DNA of 64,000 nucleotides from Chromobacterium haemolyticum (GCF_002081825.1 NZ_MUKU01000028.1:1-64000); one strand, 5' to 3'. Positions 8,186 through 16,469 are shown, counted from the first letter of the stretch. The notes: generated by a model not told the origin, from the letters alone. Made by a program: numbers and translations.

Positions 8186-8914
8186 TTAAAGGTGCAGCAG
8201 TTGTTCGCGCTCTTCGGGCAGCGCTTCAAAACCGCGGGTTTCGTAATGTTTGAAGATAGTTTCGACGATTTGCCGCGGATCGTCGATCAGTTGGATCAGA
8301 TTCATGTCGTCGGGGTTGATCATGCCTTCGCTGATCAAGCGGTCCTTGACCCAGTCCAGCAGGCCTTCCCAGAACTCCCGGCAGCACAGAATGATGGGGA
8401 TCTTGCGGCTCTTGCCGGTCTGGATCAGCGTCAGCGCCTCGAACATTTCGTCCAGCGTGCCGAAGCCGCCCGGCATCACCACGTAGGCGATAGCGTGTTT
8501 GACGAACATGACCTTGCGGCTGAAGAAGTGGTTGAACTTGATGCTCAGGTCTTGGTATTCATTGGGTTTCTGTTCATGCGGCAGCACGATATTCAGCGCC
8601 ACCGACGGGCTTCTGCCGTAGAATGCCCCCTTATTGGCGGCTTCCATGATGCCGGGGCCGCCCCCGGAAACGACGGAGAAGCCGGAGTCCGACAGCAGGC
8701 GCGCGACTTCTTCGGTCAATTTGTAATATTTGTGGTCGCGCGGCGTGCGCGCGCTGCCAAAAATGCTCACCGCCGGCATGATGCCTTGCAAGGCTTCCGC
8801 CGAATCGACAAACTCCGACATGATCTTCATCACATGCCAGGCTTCGCGGGAACGGAAACGCTGCATCATCGCGTGACGATCGCTGGTTTGCGGTAATTTA
8901 TCGGACAAGCTCAT
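8186..8914 (-). CDS. LOG-family protein (TIGR00730 Rossmann fold, probable nucleoside-5'-monophosphate phosphoribohydrolase)
   Basis: A 242-residue cytosolic protein with the two LOG signatures: SGGGPGIMEAANKGA and PGGFGTLDEMFE. Members once annotated as lysine decarboxylases hydrolyse nucleoside 5'-monophosphates to base plus ribose 5-phosphate; the exact substrate cannot be read from sequence. The central domain is complete and there are N-terminal helices before VSIFGSAR. GAGG lies six bases upstream of ATG. It is divergent from polA with only 15 bases between the two start codons. Confidence 0.88.
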   Translation of the reverse strand: MSLSDKLPQTSDRHAMMQRFRSREAWHVMKIMSEFVDSAEALQGIMPAVSIFGSARTPRDHKYYKLTEEVARLLSDSGFSVVSGGGPGIMEAANKGAFYGRSPSVALNIVLPHEQKPNEYQDLSIKFNHFFSRKVMFVKHAIAYVVMPGGFGTLDEMFEALTLIQTGKSRKIPIILCCREFWEGLLDWVKDRLISEGMINPDDMNLIQLIDDPRQIVETIFKHYETRGFEALPEEREQLLHL

Positions 8915-8929
8915 ATTCTGCCTCTTTTT

Positions 8930-11698
8930 ATGAAAACACTGTTATTGATCGACGGCTCTTCTTATTTGTACCGCGCCTTTCACGCGATGCCCGATTTGCG
9001 CTCTCCGGATGGCCGCCCGGTGGGGGCTGTCTACGGCATGGTGAACATGCTCAGGCGGCTGGAGAAGGAAGTGCAGTTCGATTATAGCGCCTGCGTTTTC
9101 GACGCCAAAGGCAAGACATTTCGCGACGACCTTTACCCCGAATACAAGGCCAATCGCCCGTCGATGCCGGAGGAACTGGCCTCTCAGATTACGGCGGTCC
9201 ATGAGGTGGTGCAAGCCTCGGGCTGGCCGATGCTGGTGGTGCCGGGGGTGGAGGCCGACGACGTGATCGGCACGCTGGCGCGAGCCGGCGCGGCCGCCGG
9301 CATGAAGGTGATCATCTCCACCGGCGACAAGGACATGGCGCAATTGGTGGACGGCCTGGTGTCCATCGTCAATACCATGACCAATGAAACCTTCGACCGC
9401 GATGGGGTCAAGGACAAGTTCGGCGTGCCGCCGGAATTGATCGTCGACTACCTGACCCTGATCGGCGACAAGGTGGACAACGTGCCGGGCGTCGACAAGT
9501 GCGGTCCCAAGACCGCGGTCAAGTGGCTGGAGCAGTACGGCAATCTGGACGCCGTCATCGCCCAGGCGGCGGAGGTAGGCGGCAAGGTGGGCGAGAACCT
9601 GCGCGCGGCCTTGGACTGGCTGCCCAAGGGCCGCGAGCTGATCACCATCAAGTGCGACGTCGATCTGAACGCGGACATGCCCTACGGCCTGGACAGCTTG
9701 CAGCATGGGATCAAGGACAAGCCGCGGCTGGCCGAGCTATATCAGGGGCTGGGCTTCCGTACATTCTACCGCGAGGTGACCGAGGGCGAAGACATGCCCG
9801 CGGTGGCGCAAACCACGGCCGGGGCCCAGGGGGACGATCTGTTCGCCATCGAAGCCGCGCAAGACAGCCCGGCTCTGCCGGAGGCGGTGGCGGAGCGACG
9901 TTATGAAACCATTCTGCTCGCTGAGCAACTGGACGCCTGGCTGACCAAGTTGGCGACAGCGGATGTTGTGTCGCTGGACACCGAGACCACGAGTCTGGAC
10001 CAGATGCAGGCGCGCATCATCGGCATCAGTTTCTCGGTGCGTTCCGGCGAAGCCGCTTATCTACCGCTGGACCATCACTATGCCGGGGCGCCCGAGCAAT
10101 TGGATCTGGAGCAAAGTCTGGCCAAGCTGAAACCTTGGCTGGAAGACGCCGACAGCAAAAAGTGCGGGCAGAACCTGAAGTACGATCGCCATGTGTTCGC
10201 CAATCACGGCATCCGCTTGGCTGGCGTGATCGACGATTCCCTGCTGGCTTCCTATGTGGTGGAGAGCCATGAGCGCCACAATATGGACGATCTGGCGCGC
10301 CGTCATCTGGGCGAATCCACGGTCAGTTACGAGGAGATTTGCGGCAAAGGCGCCAAGCAGATCGGCTTTGGCGAGGTGGACGTGGACACCGCGTCCAACT
10401 ATGCGGCCGAGGACGCCGATATCACGCTGCGCTTGAATCAATACTTTTCCGGCCTGTTGACCGGGCGCTTGCGCGAAGTCTACCGCCACATCGAGCTGCC
10501 GGTGGCCGAGGTATTGTTTGCGATGGAACGCCATGGAGTGTTGATAGACCGCGACCGGCTGGCGGCGCAAAGCCATCAATTGGGCACGGAAATGCTGCGG
10601 CTGGAGAGCCAGGCTTATGAATTGGCCGGCCAGCCGTTTAATCTGAACTCGCCCAAGCAGTTGCAGGAAATCTTGTTCGGCAAGCTGGCCATTCCCACCA
10701 AGGGAGTGAAGAAGACTCCGTCCGGCGGTTATTCCACCGATGAGTCGGTGTTGGAGGCCTTGGCGCTGGATCATCCGCTGCCCAAGTGCATCCTGGAATA
10801 CCGCGGCCTGGCCAAGCTCAAGTCCACTTATACCGACAAATTGCCGCTGCTGATCAATGCCGCCACCGGCCGAGTGCATACCAATTACGCGCAAGCGGTG
10901 GCGATCACCGGGCGCTTGGCCAGCTCGGACCCGAACCTGCAGAACATTCCAGTGCGCACACCGGAAGGGCGTCGCGTGCGCGAGGCCTTCATCGCGCCGC
11001 CGGGGCACATGATCGTCAGCGCCGACTATTCGCAGATTGAGCTGCGCATCATGGCGCATTTGTCCGACGACGCCGGCATGCTGCAGGCCTTCGCCAGCGG
11101 CGAGGATATCCACCGCGCCACCGCCGCCGAGGTGTTCGGCGTGGAACTATCCCAAGTCAGCCCCGATCAGCGGCGCGCCGCCAAAGCGATCAACTTCGGC
11201 CTGATCTACGGCATGAGCGCCTTCGGCCTGGCCGCGCAGCTGGACATAGAGCGCAGCGCCGCCCAGCAATACATCGACCGTTATTTCATGCGCTATCCGG
11301 GCGTGGCGGAGTATATGCAGACCACGCGCGAAACCGCGCGCGAGCAAGGTTATGTTGAAACCGTATTCGGCCGTCGCCTGTATCTGCCGGAAATCAAACT
11401 GTCGAATCAGGCGCGCCGCGCCGGCGCTGAGCGCGCGGCGATCAACGCGCCGATGCAGGGTACGGCGGCGGATCTGATCAAACTGGCGATGATAGCGGTG
11501 CAGAACTGGCTGCAGGACGACGCCATGGGCAGCAAACTGATCATGCAGGTACATGACGAACTGGTGCTGGAAGTGCCGGAAGCCGAGTTGGAGCTGGTTA
11601 AGCGGCGTTTGCCCGAGATCATGGCCGGCGTGGCCAAGCTCAAGGTGCCGCTGTTGGCGGAGGTGGGCGCAGGGGAAAGCTGGGAAAGCGCGCACTGA
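8930..11698 (+). CDS. polA: DNA polymerase I
   Basis: A 922-residue polymerase with all three domains. The 5'-3' exonuclease is at 1 to about 290 (LLIDGSSYLYRAFHA, VPGVEADDVIGTLA, GDKVDNVPGV). The proofreading exonuclease is at about 330-510 with its acidic DxE pair in SLDTETTSLD, so it looks active. The polymerase domain runs from about 540 to 922 (SADYSQIELRIMAHLS, RRAAKAINFGLIYGMS, MQVHDELVLEVPE). It works in Okazaki-fragment maturation and excision repair. There is no Shine-Dalgarno sequence in the 15 bases before ATG, and its promoter must lie within the divergent LOG gene. It ends in a strong terminator. Confidence 0.98.
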   Translation: MKTLLLIDGSSYLYRAFHAMPDLRSPDGRPVGAVYGMVNMLRRLEKEVQFDYSACVFDAKGKTFRDDLYPEYKANRPSMPEELASQITAVHEVVQASGWPMLVVPGVEADDVIGTLARAGAAAGMKVIISTGDKDMAQLVDGLVSIVNTMTNETFDRDGVKDKFGVPPELIVDYLTLIGDKVDNVPGVDKCGPKTAVKWLEQYGNLDAVIAQAAEVGGKVGENLRAALDWLPKGRELITIKCDVDLNADMPYGLDSLQHGIKDKPRLAELYQGLGFRTFYREVTEGEDMPAVAQTTAGAQGDDLFAIEAAQDSPALPEAVAERRYETILLAEQLDAWLTKLATADVVSLDTETTSLDQMQARIIGISFSVRSGEAAYLPLDHHYAGAPEQLDLEQSLAKLKPWLEDADSKKCGQNLKYDRHVFANHGIRLAGVIDDSLLASYVVESHERHNMDDLARRHLGESTVSYEEICGKGAKQIGFGEVDVDTASNYAAEDADITLRLNQYFSGLLTGRLREVYRHIELPVAEVLFAMERHGVLIDRDRLAAQSHQLGTEMLRLESQAYELAGQPFNLNSPKQLQEILFGKLAIPTKGVKKTPSGGYSTDESVLEALALDHPLPKCILEYRGLAKLKSTYTDKLPLLINAATGRVHTNYAQAVAITGRLASSDPNLQNIPVRTPEGRRVREAFIAPPGHMIVSADYSQIELRIMAHLSDDAGMLQAFASGEDIHRATAAEVFGVELSQVSPDQRRAAKAINFGLIYGMSAFGLAAQLDIERSAAQQYIDRYFMRYPGVAEYMQTTRETAREQGYVETVFGRRLYLPEIKLSNQARRAGAERAAINAPMQGTAADLIKLAMIAVQNWLQDDAMGSKLIMQVHDELVLEVPEAELELVKRRLPEIMAGVAKLKVPLLAEVGAGESWESAH

Positions 11699-11718
11699 GC
11701 GGGATTTGCGCCGTAATT

Positions 11719-11748
11719 AAAAAGCCAGCCGGGCAGGCTGGCTTTTTT
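11719..11748 (+). terminator. Rho-independent terminator of polA
   Basis: AAAGCCAGCC (11721-11730) and GGCTGGCTTT (11736-11745) form a ten-base perfect stem with loop GGGCA, followed by Ts to 11748. It is 20 bases after the polA stop. Confidence 0.92.
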
Positions 11749-11852
11749 CATGCCCATGTCGTTTTGTTGGTCCTGGCCTAAATACCTGGCTGGTCGGGCG
11801 TTTTCGGGAACAAGATCGGTTTCGTTAGCCTCGCTTTGCTCAATATATTGTC

Positions 11853-11877
11853 CAGACTCCCAATGAGACGGAGTCTG
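11853..11877 (+). promoter_or_regulatory. Hairpin covering the fimT ribosome binding site
   Basis: CAGACTCC (11853-11860) and GGAGTCTG (11870-11877) pair perfectly over eight bases around a nine-base loop. GGAG in the 3' arm is the Shine-Dalgarno sequence of the fimT-like gene, six bases before its ATG. In the folded form the ribosome binding site is closed. Whether this is a thermosensor, a protein-binding site or a fixed damper cannot be told from sequence. Confidence 0.6.
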
Positions 11878-11879
11878 AC

Positions 11880-12416
11880 ATGCGGACTCAGATCGGTTTC
11901 ACCCTGATTGAGGCCATGACGGTTCTGGCGATCATATTGTTGTGCCTGGCGATCGCCGCACCGGGATTGAGCCGTTTGTTATTGACGCAGCAATTGCGCA
12001 GCCACGCCCAAGCTATGGCCAATCTCTTGCACTTTGCCCGCAGCGAGGCGCTGCGTAGCAACCGACCGGTATACGTGTGCGCGGCCAATCTGAAGCGGAA
12101 TCTGCAATTGCAAGGCTGCGCCAAGCAGCGGCAGGTGTGGGACCGAGGCGCTCTGGTCTACGCGGACAAGGATGGCGGCGTTCAAGCCGGTTACGACAGT
12201 CAGGAGCGCTTGCACCTGCTGGTGTTCGCCGTGGGCAAGGTGCGAATGCGCGCGGAACGGGATCAGTTGCAATTCATGCCGGACGGGCGGCTGGCGCGTG
12301 GGCAAGGCGCTCGCCTGGTGCTGGAAAGCCCGCGCGCGGGTCTGTGTTTGATTCTGACGGTCAGCGGCTACGGTCGTGCGGAAATCGGCAAGGCGGATCA
12401 TGGCTGTCCGGCCTGA
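11880..12416 (+). CDS. fimT: Type IV pilus minor pilin, FimT/GspH family (PilH-like)
   Basis: A 178-residue prepilin with a short leader, the cleavage and methylation motif G-FTLIEAMTVL (glycine -1, phenylalanine +1, glutamate +5), a hydrophobic helix to about residue 35, and a GspH-like body (SEALRSNRPVYVC, LVFAVGKVRMRAERDQLQFMPDGR). It should be processed by PilD and help prime pilus assembly. It heads a five-gene cluster whose order matches neisserial pilHIJKX. Its ribosome binding site lies in a perfect hairpin. The next gene starts 17 bases before its stop. Confidence 0.9.
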   Translation: MRTQIGFTLIEAMTVLAIILLCLAIAAPGLSRLLLTQQLRSHAQAMANLLHFARSEALRSNRPVYVCAANLKRNLQLQGCAKQRQVWDRGALVYADKDGGVQAGYDSQERLHLLVFAVGKVRMRAERDQLQFMPDGRLARGQGARLVLESPRAGLCLILTVSGYGRAEIGKADHGCPA

Positions 12417-12846
12417 GTCCGTCTTGCGCGGCGGCGCTTTGCTGGAAACCATGCTGGCCTTGTTCGTCGTCATGGTTTCAATGTTGGCGCTGTCCTCGGT
12501 GCAGCTACGTGCTCTGCTGCATGGCCGCGACGCTTTGTTGCGGGCGGAGGCGGTCGCGGCCGCGCTGGAGCTGGGGGAGGCGGCGCTGTTGTGGCCGGAG
12601 ACGGAAGAGGAGCAGGCCGCTGCGCAACGGCAGGCGGATTGGTCCCGTTTGCGGCAGCGGCTGCAAGGCTTGGGGGGAAACGCCATTGAGGCGTGGCAGT
12701 GCCGCGGCGCGTTGAACGCGATGACGGAGCTTTGCGAGCAGCAGGGCGATGTTGTCTATGTGCGGCTGACTTGGAACGACAGGGCGGGCGGAGATGGCGC
12801 CGGTCGTTTTGCCCGTCGTTACGCGCTGGCATTGGAAGCGCCTTAG
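12400..12846 (+). CDS. pilV: Type IV pilus minor pilin PilV-like (PilI-like)
   Basis: A 148-residue prepilin-like protein. Its N-terminus (VLRGGALLETMLALFVVMVSM) keeps glutamate +5 and the long hydrophobic helix, though the residue after the cleavage glycine is alanine, not phenylalanine. The body is glutamate- and alanine-rich and ends with VYVRLTWND and a short strand. I start at ATG 12400, which has an AAGGCGG stretch upstream and overlaps fimT by 17 bases. By position it is the PilV/PilI member of the initiation complex. Confidence 0.8.
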   Translation: MAVRPESVLRGGALLETMLALFVVMVSMLALSSVQLRALLHGRDALLRAEAVAAALELGEAALLWPETEEEQAAAQRQADWSRLRQRLQGLGGNAIEAWQCRGALNAMTELCEQQGDVVYVRLTWNDRAGGDGAGRFARRYALALEAP

Positions 12847-12848
12847 CC

Positions 12849-13700
12849 GTGGCGGCCGGTGCGCGTGGTCAGGGTTTTTCCCTGGTGGAGATGATGGTGG
12901 CGATGAGCTTGGGCCTGCTGGTGTTGGCGCTGGCCTTGCAAGGCGCGTTGACGATGCAGGGCAGTCTGCGAGCGATTGAGAGCGGCTTGCGGCGGCACCA
13001 GGATGGGCAGTTTGCGCTGACGCAACTGGCGGAGAGCTGGCGCAGGCATGGACGTTTTGCGTGCGCGCAGGCTGCGGAATCGCCGGGGCGCGGGTTTGAG
13101 GCGCCGGAAGGCATGCGTTTTCGCTACGGTGTCGGCGCTGCTGTGGTGTCGGTGAAGGAGGACGCGGCGCAGACCATGCTGCGTTGGCAAAGCGAGGAGG
13201 ATTGGGAGGAGGCGGCGTTGGCCAGTTGCTCCAGCCTGAGACTATTGACGCAGGGAGAGCCCGGTTTGCAATGGCGGCGGGAGTCCGGCACGCATGTTCT
13301 GGCCTGGCAGGGCGGCGCTGCGGCGGGGCCGTTGCGCGGAGCGGATAGCGCCTCCTTGGAGGTATTGGCCATCGCCTCGCAGCGTTACGTCCTGCGTAGG
13401 GAGGGCGACGGCGATGCCCTATGGCTGGAGGAAAGCCGGCCCGGCCGGGTGGCGGAGCCGCCGCAATTACTGGCAACGGGCGTGGCGGCGCTGCGGCAGC
13501 GCTTTGGCGTTCGCCGTGCTTGCCGTCCGCTGGAGCTGACCTGGCGGGAACGACCGGATCAGCTGAGCGTTGAGGATTGGATGCGTCTGTCGCGGGTGGA
13601 GCTGTCGCTTGAGATTCAGTCGGATGGCCGCCGGCAGGGATGGACCACGGTGGTGGCGCTGACGCCGGCCCTGCCGTGCGCACTGGAGCCGAGCGGATGA
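12849..13700 (+). CDS. pilW: Type IV pilus minor pilin PilW-like (PilJ-like)
   Basis: A 283-residue prepilin. The leader VAAGARGQ precedes G-FSLVEMMVAMSLGLLVLAL, with glutamate +5. The long C-terminal part is typical of PilW in size and contains paired cysteines (FACAQ, ASCSSL, RRACRP, PALPCA) that could form disulphides. The frame is open further upstream, but GTG at 12849, two bases after the pilV stop, puts the leader at the expected length. It overlaps pilX by four bases (ATGA). Confidence 0.86.
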   Translation: MAAGARGQGFSLVEMMVAMSLGLLVLALALQGALTMQGSLRAIESGLRRHQDGQFALTQLAESWRRHGRFACAQAAESPGRGFEAPEGMRFRYGVGAAVVSVKEDAAQTMLRWQSEEDWEEAALASCSSLRLLTQGEPGLQWRRESGTHVLAWQGGAAAGPLRGADSASLEVLAIASQRYVLRREGDGDALWLEESRPGRVAEPPQLLATGVAALRQRFGVRRACRPLELTWRERPDQLSVEDWMRLSRVELSLEIQSDGRRQGWTTVVALTPALPCALEPSG

Positions 13701-14380
13701 GGGGCCTTCGGCCGCGCGGCGCCGTGTTGTGGCTGATCCTGCCGCTGCTCAGCCTGTTGACGGTGCTGGCCATGGGAACCGCCCGTTCGGTAGCGGTGGA
13801 ACAGCGCGCCACTCGCAATCTGGCGGAACAGCGGGAGTTGCGGCTGGCGGCGCTGCAGGCCTTGCGGGCGGCGGAGCGGCGGGTCTTGGACTTGAATCTC
13901 CGCTTCGAGGACGGCCTTGCGGGCGAAAGCGGCGTTCCCTGGCAGGGCGACGACCGCGGTTTGGGCTGGTTCATGCCGGACTGTCTGTCCACCATTGCCG
14001 GCGTCGGTTATGGTTTGTGCGCGACCGAGCCTGATTTGTGGCGGCGCAGCGTGCAGATCAACGGCGCGCGGTGGCCGCTATTGCATCCTTGCGGACCCAG
14101 TCGTCCGCTTGAGCCGACGCCGGACCGTCCGCCGACATCATGCTTGCCGGCGCGGATACGAGCTGGGCAGCGTTGGAGCCCGCCGCGCTATGTGCTGGAG
14201 TTGCTCAATCCGGCGTTTCGGTTCGTCGGCGTCGACGGTCGTTTGTTCCGGATCAGCGTGCGGGTCTGGGGGGAAAGCGAACGCAGCGCGCTGACGGTGC
14301 AAAGTTGGTTCTGGGCCGGTGCGGGCGCGCAGGCCGGCCGCGGCGGGCGCTTGAACTGGCGGCAATTGGAGGAAGAATGA
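13697..14380 (+). CDS. pilX: Type IV pilus minor pilin PilX-like (PilK-like)
   Basis: A 227-residue protein whose N-terminus (RPRGAVLWLILPLLSLLTVL) has the PilX form: a glycine before the hydrophobic helix and no glutamate at +5. An RNLAEQRELRLAALQALRAAERRVL stretch follows, the amphipathic helix typical of PilX/PilK. Later cysteines (MPDCLST, GLCATE, HPCGPS, SCLPA) suggest disulphides. ATG at 13697 overlaps the pilW stop (ATGA) and the next gene is coupled in the same way, so translation of the cluster is probably linked. Confidence 0.82.
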   Translation: MRGLRPRGAVLWLILPLLSLLTVLAMGTARSVAVEQRATRNLAEQRELRLAALQALRAAERRVLDLNLRFEDGLAGESGVPWQGDDRGLGWFMPDCLSTIAGVGYGLCATEPDLWRRSVQINGARWPLLHPCGPSRPLEPTPDRPPTSCLPARIRAGQRWSPPRYVLELLNPAFRFVGVDGRLFRISVRVWGESERSALTVQSWFWAGAGAQAGRGGRLNWRQLEEE

Positions 14381-14802
14381 GGGCGCAAGCTGGGATGACC
14401 TTGCTGGAGTTGCTGGCGGCGATGGCGGTGACGGCCATCCTGGCCGCGATGGCCTGGCCGGCCTATCAGCAGCAGATATTGCGTGGACAGTTGGCGGAGG
14501 CGCGCGCGGCGCTGTTGGAGAATCTTCATTATATCCAGCGCTGGCATTTGGAAAACCGTTCACAGTCGGCGTCGTGGCCATCCTTGCCGCGACCGGGCAC
14601 GCGCGAGTTCGAAATCAGGCTCGGCAGCGTCAGTCAGGGGGCGGACAGTGCAGGACAAGCCAGTTTTCGCTTGTTGGCCAAGCCCAGAGCGGGACACCGT
14701 TTGGCCGGCCGTTTGCTGTTGAGTCTGGATCAGGACGGCAATCTATTGCAGTGCGGGCCGGATGAGTCTGGCCCGCAGTTATGCGGGGCCTGGGGAGATT
14801 AG
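14377..14802 (+). CDS. Type IV pilin-like protein (PilE/ComP/PilX-of-Neisseria class)
   Basis: A 141-residue prepilin: leader MRAQA, then G-MTLLELLAAMAVTAILAAMAW with glutamate +5, an AYQQQILRGQLAEARAALLENL helix and a short body with one possible disulphide (LLQCG and PQLCG near the C-terminus). Length and the C-terminal cysteine pair fit the last gene of neisserial pilHIJKX clusters. Methionine replaces phenylalanine at +1. It starts in an ATGA overlap with pilX behind GGAGGAAG and ends overlapping the convergent lysozyme-inhibitor gene by four bases. Assignment between minor pilin and DNA-uptake pilin is open. Confidence 0.82.
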   Translation: MRAQAGMTLLELLAAMAVTAILAAMAWPAYQQQILRGQLAEARAALLENLHYIQRWHLENRSQSASWPSLPRPGTREFEIRLGSVSQGADSAGQASFRLLAKPRAGHRLAGRLLLSLDQDGNLLQCGPDESGPQLCGAWGD

Positions 14803-15152
14803 GCGTTGTCGGCCGTCGCGTGAAGCTGGATCTTGCGGCAACCCTGCGCCAGTACGCGGCCGCCGCGGGTGGTCAGGCGCGCCTGTTCGTCCAGCAGCGA
14901 CCAGATCAGTTGCTGGCTGACGTAACGCTCGCCCTGGGCGACCTTGGCCGGCGTCAGCCGGTAGCGGTGACTGTTCCAGTTCAGCTGGATGGCGGCGCCG
15001 CTTTGCGGCGACGGATACTCTACCACTACCATTTTGCTGCCGTTGCAGCGGTATTTGACGGTTTGCATGGCCGTGTCGGCCGAGGCCGACGCGGCGGCGC
15101 AGAATGCGCTCAGCAGCGTTGCGCCGAGCAACGCTGGTTTCCATGCCTTCAT
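14799..15152 (-). CDS. MliC-type periplasmic inhibitor of c-type lysozyme
   Basis: A 117-residue protein with a signal peptide ending at ASASA and an MliC-like domain: VKYRCNGSKMVVVEYP, AIQLNWNSHRYRLTPAKV, QQLIWSLLDEQARLTT and VLAQGC, with the cysteine pair of the family. MliC proteins block host lysozyme by inserting a conserved Ser/Lys loop into its active site. No lipobox cysteine precedes the mature part, so this form is probably soluble. ATG at 15152 follows AAGGAGGGAGC and overlaps the ampG stop by four bases. It is therefore translationally coupled to the muropeptide permease gene. Confidence 0.8.
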   Translation of the reverse strand: MKAWKPALLGATLLSAFCAAASASADTAMQTVKYRCNGSKMVVVEYPSPQSGAAIQLNWNSHRYRLTPAKVAQGERYVSQQLIWSLLDEQARLTTRGGRVLAQGCRKIQLHATADNA

Positions 15153-16417
15153 GCTCCCTCCTTTTCCCTCCATGGGGCGACTTTCAGCAACAACACCATG
15201 CCGGGCAGCGCCAGCGCGGTGCACAACAGGAAAAAACTGGTCCAGCCTATGGCGTCGATGATGTAGCCGGTGGAGGCGTTGGCCAGAGTGCGCGGCACTG
15301 CGGCCAGGCTGGTGAACAAAGCGAACTGGGTGGCGGTGTAGGCCGGGTGGGTGCTCTTGGCGATGAAGGCGACGAAGGCCGCGGTGCCAAGACCCACGCC
15401 CAGCGCCTCGAAGCCGATGACCACGGCCAGCATGCTCAGTTCATGCGCGCCGATGGAGGCGAAACGGCCATAGCTGGCCAGCCAGGCGAAACCGAGGATG
15501 GACAGCACCTGCACCACGCCGAAGGCCCACAGCGCCCGGTTGATGCCCAGCTTGATCATCCACAGGCCGCCGAGCAGGCCGCCTATCACCGCCGGCCACA
15601 GCGCGGCGTGCTTGGCCACCAGGCCGATCTGGGACTTGGCGTAACCCATGTCCAAGTAGAACGGCGTGGCCAGCGAGGTGGCCATGCTGTCGCCTAGCTT
15701 GTACAGGAAGATAAAGCCCAGAATCCAGGCGGCGCCTTGCCAGCCCTGGCGTGTGATGAACTCATGGAAGGGCTCGACCACGGCTTCTCGCAGCGTTTTG
15801 GGCGCTTGGCCGGCAAGTTTGGGCTCGCTGACTTTCAGCGTCATCAGTACGCCGGGAACCATGAACAAGGCGGTGATCAAGAAGACGCGGTCCCAGGGGA
15901 TGTGATCCGCCAGGATCAAGGCAAGCGAACCAGGCACCAGACCGGCCAGCCGGTAGGCGTTGATGTGTACGGTATTGCCAAGCCCCAGTTCGTTGTCGCT
16001 GAGAATCTCGCGGCGATAGGCGTCCAGCACGATGTCCTGGCTGGCGGAGAAGAAGGCCACGCCCACCGCCAGCGCGGCGATGCTCCAGATGTGCTGGGCC
16101 GGGTTGAACAGGCCGAAGCCGGCCATGGTGACGATCAGCGCCAGCTGGGTCAGCAGCATCCAGCCGCGACGGCGGCCCAGCAGCGGCGGCACGTAGCGGT
16201 CCATCAAGGGGGACCACAGGAATTTCCAGGTATAGGGCAGGCCGATCAGCGCGAACAGACCGATGGCCTTGAGGTCGACGCCTTCGCTGCGCAGCCAGGC
16301 GGGAAGCAGGTTGATCAGGGTATACAGCGGAAGACCGGATGCGAAGCCGGTGAAGACGCAGATCAGCATCGTGCGCGAGAAGACGTCGCGCCGCCAGTCG
16401 ATGGTTGTGTTGCTCAT
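15149..16417 (-). CDS. ampG: AmpG-type muropeptide permease (MFS)
   Basis: A 422-residue inner-membrane transporter with about 12 hydrophobic segments. AmpG features include FTGFASGLPLYTLINLLPAWL at the start, KFLWSPLMDRY, FFSASQDIVLDAYRREIL and GNTVHINAYRLAGLVPG. AmpG imports anhydro-muropeptides released during cell-wall turnover and in many proteobacteria feeds AmpR/AmpC signalling; no ampC or ampR is in this window. The lysozyme-inhibitor gene overlaps its 3' end, joining two peptidoglycan functions in one transcript. Confidence 0.9.
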   Translation of the reverse strand: MSNTTIDWRRDVFSRTMLICVFTGFASGLPLYTLINLLPAWLRSEGVDLKAIGLFALIGLPYTWKFLWSPLMDRYVPPLLGRRRGWMLLTQLALIVTMAGFGLFNPAQHIWSIAALAVGVAFFSASQDIVLDAYRREILSDNELGLGNTVHINAYRLAGLVPGSLALILADHIPWDRVFLITALFMVPGVLMTLKVSEPKLAGQAPKTLREAVVEPFHEFITRQGWQGAAWILGFIFLYKLGDSMATSLATPFYLDMGYAKSQIGLVAKHAALWPAVIGGLLGGLWMIKLGINRALWAFGVVQVLSILGFAWLASYGRFASIGAHELSMLAVVIGFEALGVGLGTAAFVAFIAKSTHPAYTATQFALFTSLAAVPRTLANASTGYIIDAIGWTSFFLLCTALALPGMVLLLKVAPWREKEGA

Positions 16418-16440
16418 GGGCAGGCCAGTTTCTACGGATC

Positions 16441-16461
16441 GCGCGGCGGGACCGGCCCGCC
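16441..16461. other. GC-rich stem-loop between metW and ampG
   Basis: GCGGCGGG and CCCGCCGC form an eight-base stem around ACCGG. A T-rich run follows it only on the plus strand, where no gene needs terminating. For minus-strand transcripts leaving metW it is a hairpin without a U-tract, so it may stabilise or weakly terminate the metXW message. Confidence 0.45.
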
Positions 16462-16469
16462 GCTTGTTG

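Noticed and set aside
10061-11113. Open frame of 350 codons opposite polA
   Set aside because: Antisense to the polymerase domain with no motif.
12505-13995. Open frame of 496 codons opposite pilV-pilW-pilX
   Set aside because: Shadow frame, rich in P, A, R and S, crossing three pilin genes with clear prepilin signals.
14753-14778. TGCGGGCC/GGCCCGCA hairpin at the end of the minor-pilin cluster as a terminator
   Set aside because: It lies within the last pilin's coding sequence and has no T-run after it.
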